From assembly GCA_947570625.1 (NCBI GenBank), contig CANOUP010000018.1, forward strand, positions 1-41,893: a DNA stretch of 41,893 nucleotides, written 5' to 3'. The position numbers and the translations under genes are program-made. The stretch comes from an uncultured Clostridia bacterium (lineage in GTDB: Bacteria; Bacillota; Clostridia; Christensenellales; Borkfalkiaceae). Positions 18,965 to 27,890 of the stretch are shown here, piece after piece. Position 1 is the stretch's first letter. Every line of letters starts with the position of its first letter. Under the pieces are notes generated by a model, which was not told where the DNA came from, did no database searches, and saw only the letters and a list, made by a program, of their open reading frames with translations.

Positions 18965-20303
18965 CAAAACCTTCCACAAGTTTTTTAAACGCGTTGCCTC
19001 TCTCTTCGTAATTTGCAAAACAGTCAAAGCTGGAACTTGCGGGACTCAACAGTACGCATTGACCGGGTTTTGAAATAAATTTCGCTATGTGCACAGCCGT
19101 TTCGAATTCCGAACAAAGCGAAAAATTCACGAATCCCGCCTTGATAGCGGAGTTTAAAAGTTTAAACCTGTTTTCGCCGTAAAGCACGGCGTGAACGACC
19201 CTGCCATCTTTGATTTCGCCGAACAACGGAAGATAGTCGTAGCCCTTATCTTTACCGCCCAATAAAAGCACCGTCGGCTCCGTCATCGCCTGCACCGCTT
19301 TGAGCGTTGCGTCGACGTTTGTCCCTTTACTGTCGTTTATGTAGGTCACCCCGCCCGATTTTTTGATTATCTCTATTCGGTGGCTTATGCCCTTGAACGA
19401 ACATATTGCCGAAGCGACTTTATTTTTATCAAGCCCCATTATGTGCGCCGTAGCTATACAGGCAAGCGCGTTGTAAATATTATGGGCGCCGTTAAGCGTC
19501 ATATCTTTTACGTCGAGGTATTTTTCGCCATTGAAATACAGACTTCCGTTTTCATAATAAGCGCCGTCGACACGTTCGTTCATAGAAAAGAAAACCGTAG
19601 TTCCCTTTGTCGAACGCGAAAAATCCCTTACTATATCGTCGTCGTAATTTAAAACGGCAAACTCGCTTTCACGCAGGTTACGTAGAATTTTGCTTTTCAG
19701 AAATATGTAATTCTCCATATTGTAGTGACGGTTGAGATGGTCTTCCGATATGTTTGTCACTATCGCAACGTGAGGTCTGAGGCTAGAAAGCGTTTCCAGC
19801 TGGAACGATGAAATTTCAATGACAGCGCAGTCGCCGTATCCCAGTTTATCGACTTCGGATATAAGCGGATTGCCTATATTCCCGCACGCGGAACTTTTAA
19901 TGCCGCACTCGTTTAAAATGCTGTTGAGCATTGATACGGTTGTCGTCTTTCCGTTAGTTCCCGTAACCGCAACGGCCGTAGCTCTTAAAAACAATGCGCC
20001 CAGCTCTTCTTCGCCTATAATCGCCTTACCCTGTTTTCTGAAAGCGACGGGTAGCGGATTGTCTATCGGAATACCCGGACTCAGTACAAGAATATCGCAT
20101 ATCAAAGTTGCGTCAATGTACTTATCGGCAGTAACGATATGCGCCCCCAATTCTTCAAGTTCTTTCGACAGCGCGGTTATATTATCGCTTACGACGTCGT
20201 CGTAAACGTAAACCTGCGCACTGCGTTCAAGCAGGAAGCGCGCGCAGCTCTCTCCCGACTTCGACATTCCCGCAACCATAAATTTCTGATTTCCGAAATA
20301 CAT
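18945..20303 (-). CDS. murD: UDP-N-acetylmuramoylalanine-D-glutamate ligase
   Basis: Cytoplasmic Mur ligase that adds D-Glu to UDP-MurNAc-L-Ala. The N-terminal domain has VAGMSKSGESCARFL and LSPGIPIDNP. The ATP loop is AVTGTNGKTTTVSML, followed by ISSFQLETL, ISEDHLNRH and the C-terminal DSKGTNVDAT and LLLGGKDKGYDY, all diagnostic of MurD. At 452 residues it is full length. GAGGG precedes the ATG at 20303, 6 bases after the mraY stop. Its last 20 bases overlap the ftsW start. Confidence 0.97.
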   Translation of the reverse strand: MYFGNQKFMVAGMSKSGESCARFLLERSAQVYVYDDVVSDNITALSKELEELGAHIVTADKYIDATLICDILVLSPGIPIDNPLPVAFRKQGKAIIGEEELGALFLRATAVAVTGTNGKTTTVSMLNSILNECGIKSSACGNIGNPLISEVDKLGYGDCAVIEISSFQLETLSSLRPHVAIVTNISEDHLNRHYNMENYIFLKSKILRNLRESEFAVLNYDDDIVRDFSRSTKGTTVFFSMNERVDGAYYENGSLYFNGEKYLDVKDMTLNGAHNIYNALACIATAHIMGLDKNKVASAICSFKGISHRIEIIKKSGGVTYINDSKGTNVDATLKAVQAMTEPTVLLLGGKDKGYDYLPLFGEIKDGRVVHAVLYGENRFKLLNSAIKAGFVNFSLCSEFETAVHIAKFISKPGQCVLLSPASSSFDCFANYEERGNAFKKLVEGFDEDVEE

Positions 20304-20309
20304 TTACCC

Positions 20310-21254
20310 TCACACAAATAACAGACATAATATTCCGACAAGTAACGTAACCGTGACGTATGCATAAGCGATTTTACACTCCGAATACCCCTTCATCTGG
20401 AAATGATGGTGTATCGGCGCCATTAAAAACACTCTGCGCCTTGTCCGTTTATAATATATTACCTGTACTATGACGGATATTCCCGAAATCACAAACATTA
20501 CGCCCAATACGGGAATATACAGGGAATTGCCCGAAAATATGGAAACGCATGAAATAAGCCCGCCAAGCGCAAGCGAACCCGTATCGCCCATAAATATGGA
20601 CGCTTTATTCGTGTTGAATATAAGAAACGCGCCCAAAGCTCCGCAAGCGATGAAACAGATTTCCGCAAAGCCGTCGCTCCTGAGCGACAGCATAACGGCA
20701 AAAACAAACAAATAAGCCATGCTTGTCCCTCCCGCAAGTCCGTCGAGCCCGTCGGTCAGGTTAACGCAGTTGACGCAAGCAACAAAAATAAATATCACGA
20801 GAGGAATTATTCCCCAGTATATATTGAATTTAAGATTGCCGAAAAACGGTACGTACAGTTCTGTAAGACCGTTGATATAGCAATATACCGCAGCTATCGC
20901 CGCTATCGCCACCTGAAAAATGATTTTCTGATAAGGTTTAAGTCCTTCGTTTTCCTTGTGTGAAATTTTCAGATAATCGTCGAGAAAGCCTACAAAAGTA
21001 TATCCGCCGGTTATGGCGAGAGTAAGGTTAACCCTTCCGTCACCGAAGCCGAAAACGCAGAAGCCGACTATCAAAAGCGCGGATATAAAGGCGAGCCCGC
21101 CCATCGTCGGCGTTCCGCCTTTATCCTTGTGCTCTTTAACGTATCCGAGAATGTACTGCCCCGCTTTAAGGCGCTTCAATAAAGGCTTTATTATCAATAA
21201 GAGAATAAACGACGCGCAAAAAGCGGAAAACATACCTATCAAATATAATTTCAT
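20310..21254 (-). CDS. mraY: Phospho-N-acetylmuramoyl-pentapeptide-transferase
   Basis: Integral membrane enzyme that transfers phospho-MurNAc-pentapeptide to undecaprenyl phosphate, giving lipid I. It has about ten helices and the catalytic segments GGTPTMGGLAF, FLDDYLKI, NCVNLTDGLDGLA, FMGDTGSLALGG and HHHFQMKGYSE. Its 314 residues match typical Gram-positive MraY. It starts 7 bases after the murE stop. The usual gene between them, murF, is missing here. Confidence 0.97.
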   Translation of the reverse strand: MKLYLIGMFSAFCASFILLLIIKPLLKRLKAGQYILGYVKEHKDKGGTPTMGGLAFISALLIVGFCVFGFGDGRVNLTLAITGGYTFVGFLDDYLKISHKENEGLKPYQKIIFQVAIAAIAAVYCYINGLTELYVPFFGNLKFNIYWGIIPLVIFIFVACVNCVNLTDGLDGLAGGTSMAYLFVFAVMLSLRSDGFAEICFIACGALGAFLIFNTNKASIFMGDTGSLALGGLISCVSIFSGNSLYIPVLGVMFVISGISVIVQVIYYKRTRRRVFLMAPIHHHFQMKGYSECKIAYAYVTVTLLVGILCLLFV

Positions 21255-21261
21255 TGCCGTG

Positions 21262-22698
21262 TCAACCGATAATTTTTTTAATAATTTCGTTATCGTTATA
21301 GCTGTGTTTTATTCCCATTATCTCCTGATAATATTCTCCGCCCTTGCCTGCCACCAGCAAAATATCGTCTTTTTCCAAAAGATTTACGGCGTACTCCGTC
21401 GCCGTTTCGCGTTCGGTGACGGTCACATATTTTTTGCCAGAACCTTTTACCCCCTGTTCAATTTCGGAAATTATATCGTACGGGTCTTCGTACCTCGGGT
21501 TGTCGGAAGTTATTATACAGAAATCTGAATACTGCGAAGCGATTTTACCCATTATGGGACGCTTTGTTTTGTCGCGGTTGCCTCCGCAACCGAACAGACA
21601 GTATAACTTTCCCCGGCACAGTTTTTTCAAAGACTGCAACGATTTTTCAAGCCCGTCGGGCGTATGCGCGAAATCTACGAAAATATCTGCGCCGTTGAAA
21701 TGCGCGACTCTTTCAAGCCTGCCCTCGACCGTTTTAAGCTCTTTGAGCCCCTTGGCAACAAACTCGGTTTTTATTCCGAGCAGTTTTGCACACGCGGAAG
21801 CGCCCATAGCGTTATAGACGTTATGCAGAGCGGGCATATTGAGTTGCATTTCATACAGTTCGTCGAACAAATTAATCACGAACGACGTTCCGTTTATGTC
21901 TTCGCGTATATCTACGGCAAAAACATCGGCAGGATTATTTAACCCGTAACTGACCGCGTTTTTAATTTTACCCGCAAGCTTTTCACCGAGCGCATCGTCG
22001 GAATTTATAATTGCGTAACGGCACCTTCCGTTCTCGAACATTTTTTTCTTGCATTCGGCGTAATCCTTCATATTTCCGAAAAAATCGAGATGGTCCTGCG
22101 TGCAGTTTGTAAAGATGCCGGCCTCGAATTCAAGCCCGTCTATTTTATTGTAATACAGCGCATGCGCCGATACTTCCATAAACACGTACTCAACACCGCA
22201 TACCGACATATCCGACAAAATAGAGTGAAGAAAAATCGGGTCGGGCGTAGTGAGTTCTGGCGAAACGAACTTATCGGCATAGCCTATTCCAAGCGTTCCT
22301 ATAACTCCGCATTTCTTACCCGCGCTCTTGAAAATGCTTTCAAGCATATACGTTGATGTAGTTTTTCCGTTTGTGCCCGTAATTCCGACAAGCTTCATAT
22401 TTTTGTCGGCAAACCCATAAAAAGCGTGCGCCGTTTTTGCAACGGCTTCCCTACCGTTCTTTACAATAACCTGCGCCACGGGTAAATCGAGTTTTCTTTC
22501 ACAGACCAACACCGACGCGCCGTTTTCGACCGCCTGCTCGGCATAGTCGTGTGAATCGTTATTTTTGCCTTTATAGCAAAAAAACAAATCGTTTTTTCTA
22601 ACCTTCTGACTGTCAGCGCAGAGCCCCGCGACGGTAATACCCGCGTCGCCCGAAAATTCTTCGTAATCTATGTATTTCAAAAGTTCTTTTAATATCAT
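21262..22698 (-). CDS. murE: UDP-N-acetylmuramyl-tripeptide synthetase MurE, probably meso-DAP-adding
   Basis: Cytoplasmic Mur ligase that adds the third stem residue. The ATP loop is GITGTNGKTTSTYMLESI, then TTPDP, EVSAHAL, FTNCTQDHLDFF and DFAHTPDGLEKSL. The substrate motif reads ITSDNPRYEDP; DNPR is characteristic of enzymes selecting meso-diaminopimelate, whereas lysine-adding enzymes usually have DNPA or similar. That predicts a DAP-type wall. At 478 residues it is full length. GGGGGAG precedes the ATG at 22698, 9 bases after the PBP stop. Confidence 0.96.
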   Translation of the reverse strand: MILKELLKYIDYEEFSGDAGITVAGLCADSQKVRKNDLFFCYKGKNNDSHDYAEQAVENGASVLVCERKLDLPVAQVIVKNGREAVAKTAHAFYGFADKNMKLVGITGTNGKTTSTYMLESIFKSAGKKCGVIGTLGIGYADKFVSPELTTPDPIFLHSILSDMSVCGVEYVFMEVSAHALYYNKIDGLEFEAGIFTNCTQDHLDFFGNMKDYAECKKKMFENGRCRYAIINSDDALGEKLAGKIKNAVSYGLNNPADVFAVDIREDINGTSFVINLFDELYEMQLNMPALHNVYNAMGASACAKLLGIKTEFVAKGLKELKTVEGRLERVAHFNGADIFVDFAHTPDGLEKSLQSLKKLCRGKLYCLFGCGGNRDKTKRPIMGKIASQYSDFCIITSDNPRYEDPYDIISEIEQGVKGSGKKYVTVTERETATEYAVNLLEKDDILLVAGKGGEYYQEIMGIKHSYNDNEIIKKIIG

Positions 22699-22706
22699 GA
22701 CTCCCC

Positions 22707-24461
22707 CTAAACGTAAGGCTGTATATTTTTAATGCTTATAATGTCTTCGAAAATTTCTTTTGCTATGGGCGCCGCTACCGCACTGCCGTAATACGTGCCC
22801 TGCGGTTCGTCGACTATGATAAGAGCGAGATACTGCGGTTTATCCGAAGGGAAAAAGCCCACAAACGAAGACACGTATTTGCCCGAAGCTATATGCCCGT
22901 CCTCGTACTTTTGCGCCGTACCCGTTTTACCGCCGACTTTATAACCTTCTATATACGCTTTTTTACCGCTCCCCTCGGTCACGACCCCTTCGAGCATACT
23001 TGCAAGAATAGACGACGCCTGACTGCTGACAGGATTATATTTGAGCACGGGTTTAAAATTTTCTATTTTTCCGTTGCCCGTCACGACGGCTTTTAACAGG
23101 TGCGGGGTATAATAATTTCCGCCGTTGACCGCGCTTGCAACCGCACAGGCAAGCTGTATGCCCGTAACTGCGATTGTTTGTCCGAATCCTATTCTCGCCA
23201 GGTCGCAATTCCTTACAAGCGACTGGGGAATAAGCATACCCAGCGCTTCACCGCCGTAATCCAGTCCCGTCACGTTGCCGAAACCGAACGACGTGAGATA
23301 ATTATAAAAGGTTTCGGTTCCCAACGAAAGAGCCATATCCGTAAAGCACGGGTTACAGCTGTTATTCAGCGCGTCGGCAAGCGTCTGATTGGAATGCTTT
23401 CCGTTGGAGTGGTCTGACCAGCATTTGATTTTAGTACCGTCAACCGTTCTCGTTCTGCTTCCGTTGAATATGAAAGAATTGGAATACGCGTTTTTGTTAC
23501 CGCGCAGATATTCCTCGATATTCGCGGCCGCGGTCACTACTTTAAAAGTCGAACCGGGTTCATATATGTCGCACACCGTGCTGTTGCGCGACAGCGCATT
23601 CAGAGTTTCGGTATCGTCGCGCGGAACGTCGTTCAAATCATATGACGGGCAGTTGGCCATTGCCAGAATATCGAAATTTTGCGGGTCGAGGACAATGCAT
23701 GAAACGGACTTTGCACCGCTTGAAACATAAGCTTCCCGCACGGCCTTTTCCGCGGAGAGCTGCACGTCTATGTCAATCGTAAGCCTTATTTCGTCGCCGT
23801 CCCGGGCTTCGCTGTAAACTACGACTGATTTTTCGGTTTCTATACCGACTATATCTGTCGTATAGCTTATCTCGCCGTTTTCACCGCCGAGTATATTTTC
23901 GTAATATTTTTCAATACCCGAAAGCCCCGTGCCGTCGTTTGACGTAAATCCGAGCACCTGACACAGAACTTCGTTATACGTATACTCCCTTGTATTGTCG
24001 CGGGCGTAGTACACTCCGGGCAAATCGTATTCGACAAGCTGTTCAACGCTCTCTTTCGCTACCTGTCTTGCAACCGTTATTTCCGAAACTTTTCCGCCCT
24101 TTATCTTTTCGCACAGCTTAACAGAATCTATACCGAACAATTCGCCGAGTATTTTCGAAGTTTGTTCGGCGCTGTCAACCGCCTTGGGTCTTAAAAACAC
24201 GCTGTATGTCGTTTTATTTCCCGCAAGAATTTCCCCGTTTCTGTCGGCAATTATACCCCTGCCGGCGATAACGGGAATTTCACGGTTCCACTGGTCGGAA
24301 GCCTTGAACGTAAGCTCTTTGCCCCAAATCAGCTGAACATAAAGCAAACGGGCAAAAATCAAGCAAAAAATAAAGGCTATTGCCAAACCCATTGACAATA
24401 ACCTCTTTTGTAAAACTGTTACGGAAAAACCCGATTTGATTATTTTGTTTTTTCTTTTCAT
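22707..24461 (-). CDS. Division class B penicillin-binding protein (FtsI/PBP2B/SpoVD type)
   Basis: Septal transpeptidase that crosslinks peptidoglycan, partner of FtsW. One N-terminal membrane helix (about residues 20-40) is followed by a PBP dimerisation domain (GRGIIADRNGEILAGN). The transpeptidase domain holds the three active-site motifs: STFK in EPGSTFKVVTA, SCN in LNNSCNPCF and KTG in VGGKTGTAQK. At 584 residues there is no room for C-terminal PASTA repeats, unlike PBP2x or SpoVD. The start at 24461 is 4 bases after the ftsL-like stop, without a strong ribosome site, suggesting coupling. Confidence 0.94.
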   Translation of the reverse strand: MKRKNKIIKSGFSVTVLQKRLLSMGLAIAFIFCLIFARLLYVQLIWGKELTFKASDQWNREIPVIAGRGIIADRNGEILAGNKTTYSVFLRPKAVDSAEQTSKILGELFGIDSVKLCEKIKGGKVSEITVARQVAKESVEQLVEYDLPGVYYARDNTREYTYNEVLCQVLGFTSNDGTGLSGIEKYYENILGGENGEISYTTDIVGIETEKSVVVYSEARDGDEIRLTIDIDVQLSAEKAVREAYVSSGAKSVSCIVLDPQNFDILAMANCPSYDLNDVPRDDTETLNALSRNSTVCDIYEPGSTFKVVTAAANIEEYLRGNKNAYSNSFIFNGSRTRTVDGTKIKCWSDHSNGKHSNQTLADALNNSCNPCFTDMALSLGTETFYNYLTSFGFGNVTGLDYGGEALGMLIPQSLVRNCDLARIGFGQTIAVTGIQLACAVASAVNGGNYYTPHLLKAVVTGNGKIENFKPVLKYNPVSSQASSILASMLEGVVTEGSGKKAYIEGYKVGGKTGTAQKYEDGHIASGKYVSSFVGFFPSDKPQYLALIIVDEPQGTYYGSAVAAPIAKEIFEDIISIKNIQPYV

Positions 24462-24465
24462 CGAT

Positions 24466-25179
24466 TTATCTGTGAACCATACCGTTGTTTATTGCGAAAT
24501 CGCTAACTATCTGAAACAGATTTTCACTGTCGAGATAAGCGTTTTTCTCCGCAAGTACTTCGGCGTAAGTGCTTTCCGCTTGCGAAAGCGAATCTTTGAG
24601 CACGCTGACTTCCGAGCTAAGCCCCGAAATTACAGCCGAATTAACGATTATAAGAACGAAAAGAGCAACTATTACGGAGAATGCAACCGCGAGTATTATT
24701 TTATCTTTTTTAGTCAACCCCGCTCTTTTTACCGCGGGCTTAGTTTCGATTTTGCCCTCTTCGGCAACTTTGGCAACACCCGCCGTTTTATACTGTATAG
24801 TTGTAAGCGTGGGACGAAGGTCCTCGTCTTCGTCTTCTTCCGTCCGCGAACTTTCGGCAACCGTTTCTTCCGCCTTTCTGTTTACAAGGCTGTCGGCACG
24901 GAAGATTTCCGCGTCGGCGCGCGCGTTAACCACACGGCAAACGGGAGCAGGAACGCTTTTGCTTTCCTCTGCAACTGCGTCAGACTGAGCGGTTTCGGTT
25001 TTCGCTTCTTTGCCGAGAATATCTCTTACGGAATTTTCGGGATTGATAAGCCTTGCGTAGTTGGCGCTTATCTGCGAATTATGTCTTTCATCCGCCGTCA
25101 TATAAGAACTGCGGTAATCAATTGTCTGTTCCGCTTCGACTTCTGTATTTACTTTTCTCTCTAACAATGCGACTGCCAT
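24466..25179 (-). CDS. FtsL-like divisome protein with a long cytoplasmic extension
   Basis: Positioned between rsmH and the PBP gene, the classical site of ftsL. The FtsL-like part is at the C-terminus: one membrane helix (about residues 160-182, IILAVAFSVIVALFVLIIVN), then a short coiled coil (SSEVSVLKDSLSQAESTYAEVLAEKN). FtsL would link FtsB, FtsQ and the FtsW-PBP pair. The unusual part is about 155 cytoplasmic residues before the helix, acidic (EEDEDEDL) and of low complexity, ending in a basic stretch (KPAVKRAGLTKKDK). Typical FtsL proteins are 100-120 residues; this has 237. AAGGAG lies upstream of the ATG. Confidence 0.72.
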   Translation of the reverse strand: MAVALLERKVNTEVEAEQTIDYRSSYMTADERHNSQISANYARLINPENSVRDILGKEAKTETAQSDAVAEESKSVPAPVCRVVNARADAEIFRADSLVNRKAEETVAESSRTEEDEDEDLRPTLTTIQYKTAGVAKVAEEGKIETKPAVKRAGLTKKDKIILAVAFSVIVALFVLIIVNSAVISGLSSEVSVLKDSLSQAESTYAEVLAEKNAYLDSENLFQIVSDFAINNGMVHR

Positions 25180-25203
25180 AACATTTTCTCCTTATCGCAT
25201 AAA

Positions 25204-26145
25204 CTATATAATTTTTTCCGCTATACGAAGCTTTGCGCATTTTGAACGTGAATTCAGCGCCATTTCCTTTACGCTTGCGGTTATAGGCTTTTTGGTTATA
25301 ATTTCGATTTCCTGCTTCTTCCCGCACACGCATACGGGCAGATTTTTATTGCAGATACAGCCGGTTTCAAGATATTTGAACGCCTGCTTAACAATTCTGT
25401 CTTCAAGGGAGTGGAACGTCAATATGACTATCCTACCGCCCTTCTTCAATTTCGACGCCAGACCCGTAACGCAATCGTACAGCCCTTCAAGCTCGCCGTT
25501 TACGGCTATCCTTATCGCCTGGAAACTTTTTCTTGCGCAAGGTCCGTTTTGTCTGAACTTTGCGGGGATACTGCTTTCTATTATTTCAACAAGTTCACCA
25601 CAGGTTTTCAGTCTTTTTGACTCACGCGCCTTCACTATGTTCGAAGCTATCTGGGGTGCAAATTTTTCTTCGCCGTAATCCCTCAATATTCTCGTTAATT
25701 CTTTTGCCGTGTATCCGTTTACAACGTCTTCCGCCGTCAGCCCCGACGCGCGGTTCATTCTCATATCCAACGGAGCGGAAGCTTTCATATACGAAAATCC
25801 TCTCTCCTCGCAATCGAGCTGAAAACTCGATACTCCGAAATCGAGCAATACACCGTCGAGTTCTTCGACTCCCGCAGACTTCAAAACTTTTTCATAATCC
25901 TTGTAATCGGATTTGAATATCCGAAACCTGCCGTCGTATTCCGAAAGCCTGTCGGTCGCGGCTTTAATAGCGTCGTCGTCGAGGTCGGTTGCCAAAAGTC
26001 TGCCGTCAGGAGCCGAACGCTTCAATATTTCAGAAGAATGTCCCCCTCCGCCGACCGTTCCGTCAAAGTACACACCGTCTTTTTTTATGTTCAAGCCGTC
26101 CATGCACTCTTCGAGCATTACTGGAATATGCGAAAACTCTTTCAT
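25204..26145 (-). CDS. rsmH: 16S rRNA (cytosine-1402-N4)-methyltransferase RsmH
   Basis: SAM-dependent methylase of C1402 in 16S rRNA, encoded in most dcw clusters (also called mraW). Motifs: HIPVMLEECMDGLN at the start, the SAM loop DGTVGGGGHSSEIL, LLDFGVSSFQLD, MRMNRASGLTAEDVVN and ILTFHSLEDRIVKQAF near the end. At 313 residues it is full length. It begins 3 bases after the mraZ stop with no clear ribosome site, so it is probably translated by coupling. Confidence 0.97.
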   Translation of the reverse strand: MKEFSHIPVMLEECMDGLNIKKDGVYFDGTVGGGGHSSEILKRSAPDGRLLATDLDDDAIKAATDRLSEYDGRFRIFKSDYKDYEKVLKSAGVEELDGVLLDFGVSSFQLDCEERGFSYMKASAPLDMRMNRASGLTAEDVVNGYTAKELTRILRDYGEEKFAPQIASNIVKARESKRLKTCGELVEIIESSIPAKFRQNGPCARKSFQAIRIAVNGELEGLYDCVTGLASKLKKGGRIVILTFHSLEDRIVKQAFKYLETGCICNKNLPVCVCGKKQEIEIITKKPITASVKEMALNSRSKCAKLRIAEKII

Positions 26146-26148
26146 AAA

Positions 26149-26574
26149 TCAAATGTCGAGAAAGCTGAAATTTTCGTCAAACTCTTCTTCTTCACCCTCG
26201 AAATACTTATCGTAAACTTCCTTCGCCCAAATCTCTATTCTGGAAACGGCGCCGCAAATTTTTATGTCTTTTTCTATCTTTGCGTATTTAACAAGTTCCT
26301 GCGGAATGACCAGACGTCCGTTCTGGTCGATATCGACGGGCTTTATCGAGTAGGAAAACGAACGCATTCCCTTCCTCGGATTGGCATCCGTCATTTTCAT
26401 TTCTTCGAGTTTAGCCAGCTTTTCCTGAATTACAGACTCGTAGAACGCAAAAATACAGCCGTCGGTGCCCTTAGTGAAAAAGAGTTTTTCTTCCTTCCCT
26501 CTGAGTTTGCCGGGTATTCTTATTCTGTTTTTCGCATCAATCTGATGGTCGTACTCACCTGTAAGAAAAGCCAT
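26149..26574 (-). CDS. mraZ: Transcriptional regulator MraZ
   Basis: AbrB-like DNA-binding protein that controls its own dcw operon. It has two repeats of the MraZ fold: the first has LTGEYDHQIDAKNRIRIPGKLR, split here as LTGEYDHQID and AKNRIRIPGK, and the second has VDIDQNGRLVIPQELVKYA. I chose the ATG at 26574 (141 residues, the normal length, opening MAFLTGEY). The longer frame would start at a TTG (26610) only about 10 bases from the predicted transcription start. AAAAGG lies upstream. Three 10-base-spaced repeats overlapping its promoter look like its operator. Confidence 0.96.
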   Translation of the reverse strand: MAFLTGEYDHQIDAKNRIRIPGKLRGKEEKLFFTKGTDGCIFAFYESVIQEKLAKLEEMKMTDANPRKGMRSFSYSIKPVDIDQNGRLVIPQELVKYAKIEKDIKICGAVSRIEIWAKEVYDKYFEGEEEEFDENFSFLDI

Positions 26575-26625
26575 TGCCGAACCTTTTAAATTTTTGTGAC
26601 CATCGTACAAACAATCACTGTTATT

Positions 26626-26654
26626 ATAATAACACCATTATCGACCACTGTCAA
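26626..26654 (-). promoter_or_regulatory. Main promoter of the dcw operon
   Basis: On the minus strand a perfect TTGACA (26649-26654) and TATTAT (26626-26631) lie 17 bases apart, about 50 bases before the mraZ ATG. A shifted TATAAT (26623-26628) would leave a 20-base spacer. Confidence 0.8.
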
Positions 26655-26659
26655 CCACT
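26635..26659 (-). promoter_or_regulatory. Putative MraZ operator (three 10-base repeats)
   Basis: On the minus strand AGTGG (26655-26659), AGTGG (26645-26649) and AATGG (26635-26639) recur at exact 10-base steps across the -35 element and spacer. Known MraZ sites are short G-rich repeats (TGGG-type, or GTGG-type in mollicutes) spaced one helical turn apart, so autorepression is likely. The exact boundaries are inferred. Confidence 0.65.
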
Positions 26660-26708
26660 TAGTGGGAAAAAGTTATGATTTTTTTAACAATTTTGGGATT
26701 TTTTTAAA

Positions 26709-27461
26709 TTATTTGGGAAAGCCTCCCTTAGATAAAATAATGCCCGAAAATATTCTACGGTTTTTTGCGCAGTCTCCTCCGGTGAACGTAACGCTCTGCG
26801 CCCGCTGAGAACTGCGTTCGGTTTTTCCGAAAAATCCGCACAACCGCGACGCCGTTCCGTCCGTTCCGTCAAAAACCGGACACCCGTAATATTCGCCTAT
26901 TATCTCTTTAACATATATATAGTGCGTGCAACCGAGCACTACCGTATCAGGTTTTTCGTTGGGCAAAAGACTTATAACTTCCGCTCTGTCAGCCTTACCT
27001 TCGTTTTTCTCTATAAGAGAAGCTAATTTCGGCACCGCAACAACATTAGTATTATCCCCGCCGTACTGCTTAACCAGATTTTTTACCGCGGTGCTTTCGG
27101 TGGTTGTCTGCGTCGCCAAAACAAGGCACTTTCCGCCTGCCGAGACCGCAGGTTTTACAGCAGGCTGAATGCCGACTATGGGAAAAGTATATTTTGCGCG
27201 CAAATAGTCTATACAGCTTGCGGTAACAGTGTTGCAGGCAACCGCAACGACATACGGCTTACGCTCGTTTATTGCGCCGAATATTTCTTCCACGTAACTC
27301 ATCAGAACATCTTTTGCAAGATTGCCATAGGGCATACGGAAATTATCGGCAAAATATTCGAAGTCAACGCAAGGTAATCTGCGCACACATTCATATAACA
27401 GGTTCAATCCGCCGATACCGCTGTCGAATACACATACTTTCGGATTATTACTTTTAACCAT
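26709..27461 (-). CDS. murI: Glutamate racemase
   Basis: Cofactor-independent enzyme converting L- to D-glutamate for the peptidoglycan stem, feeding MurD. The opening VFDSGIGGLNLL holds the catalytic Asp region. The two catalytic cysteines are in VAVACNTVTAS and VLGCTHYIY. At 250 residues it is close to the family length. It ends about 50 bases before the mraZ -35 and is transcribed in the same direction, so it may be read into the dcw operon. No clear ribosome site precedes the ATG at 27461. It is divergent from rpsT. Confidence 0.96.
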   Translation of the reverse strand: MVKSNNPKVCVFDSGIGGLNLLYECVRRLPCVDFEYFADNFRMPYGNLAKDVLMSYVEEIFGAINERKPYVVAVACNTVTASCIDYLRAKYTFPIVGIQPAVKPAVSAGGKCLVLATQTTTESTAVKNLVKQYGGDNTNVVAVPKLASLIEKNEGKADRAEVISLLPNEKPDTVVLGCTHYIYVKEIIGEYYGCPVFDGTDGTASRLCGFFGKTERSSQRAQSVTFTGGDCAKNRRIFSGIILSKGGFPK

Positions 27462-27529
27462 ACAGTATTAATAATATTAACGGACGCAAAAATATATTAA
27501 AAATTTTATTAAAAGCTATTCAAAAACAG

Positions 27530-27558
27530 TTTACAACTCTTTCTTTTTATGATAAAAT
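27530..27558 (+). promoter_or_regulatory. Promoter of rpsT
   Basis: TTTACA (27530-27535) and TAAAAT (27553-27558) lie 17 bases apart, about 44 bases before the rpsT ATG. Confidence 0.65.
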
Positions 27559-27601
27559 CACATAAGAAATTAAAGTAAAACCTTTCCAAAGGAGATATAA
27601 A

Positions 27602-27865
27602 ATGCCTAATATAAAGTCAGCGAAAAAGCGTGTATTGGTAACCGAAAAAAAGACGGAGAGAAACAAGGCAATTAAGTCGGAAGTTAAAACCGAAGTTAAG
27701 AAATTCCTTGCGTTGGTTAACGCGGGCGACAAAACGGCCGCAACGTCTTTGTTCCCTTATACCTGCTCCGTAATCGACGGCGCAGTTTCGAAGGGCGTTC
27801 TTAAAAAGAATACCGCCGCTAATAAAAAATCGGGTCTTGCAAAAAAACTCAATGCTATGGCATAA
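27602..27865 (+). CDS. rpsT: 30S ribosomal protein S20
   Basis: Small basic helical protein (87 residues) that binds 16S rRNA in 30S assembly. MPNIKSAKKRVLVTEK at the start and KGVLKKNTAANKKSGLAKKLN at the end (KNTAANKKSGLAKKL core) are the S20 hallmarks. AAAGGAG lies 8 bases before the ATG. It has its own promoter and terminator. S20 often represses its own translation, but I see no obvious structure for that here. Confidence 0.98.
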   Translation: MPNIKSAKKRVLVTEKKTERNKAIKSEVKTEVKKFLALVNAGDKTAATSLFPYTCSVIDGAVSKGVLKKNTAANKKSGLAKKLNAMA

Positions 27866-27890
27866 ATATTTGCTTTTTATTACGTACGTT

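Noticed and set aside
26575-26610. Longer mraZ start at a TTG
   Set aside because: MraZ proteins begin close to the LTGEYDH strand, and the TTG lies almost at the predicted transcription start.
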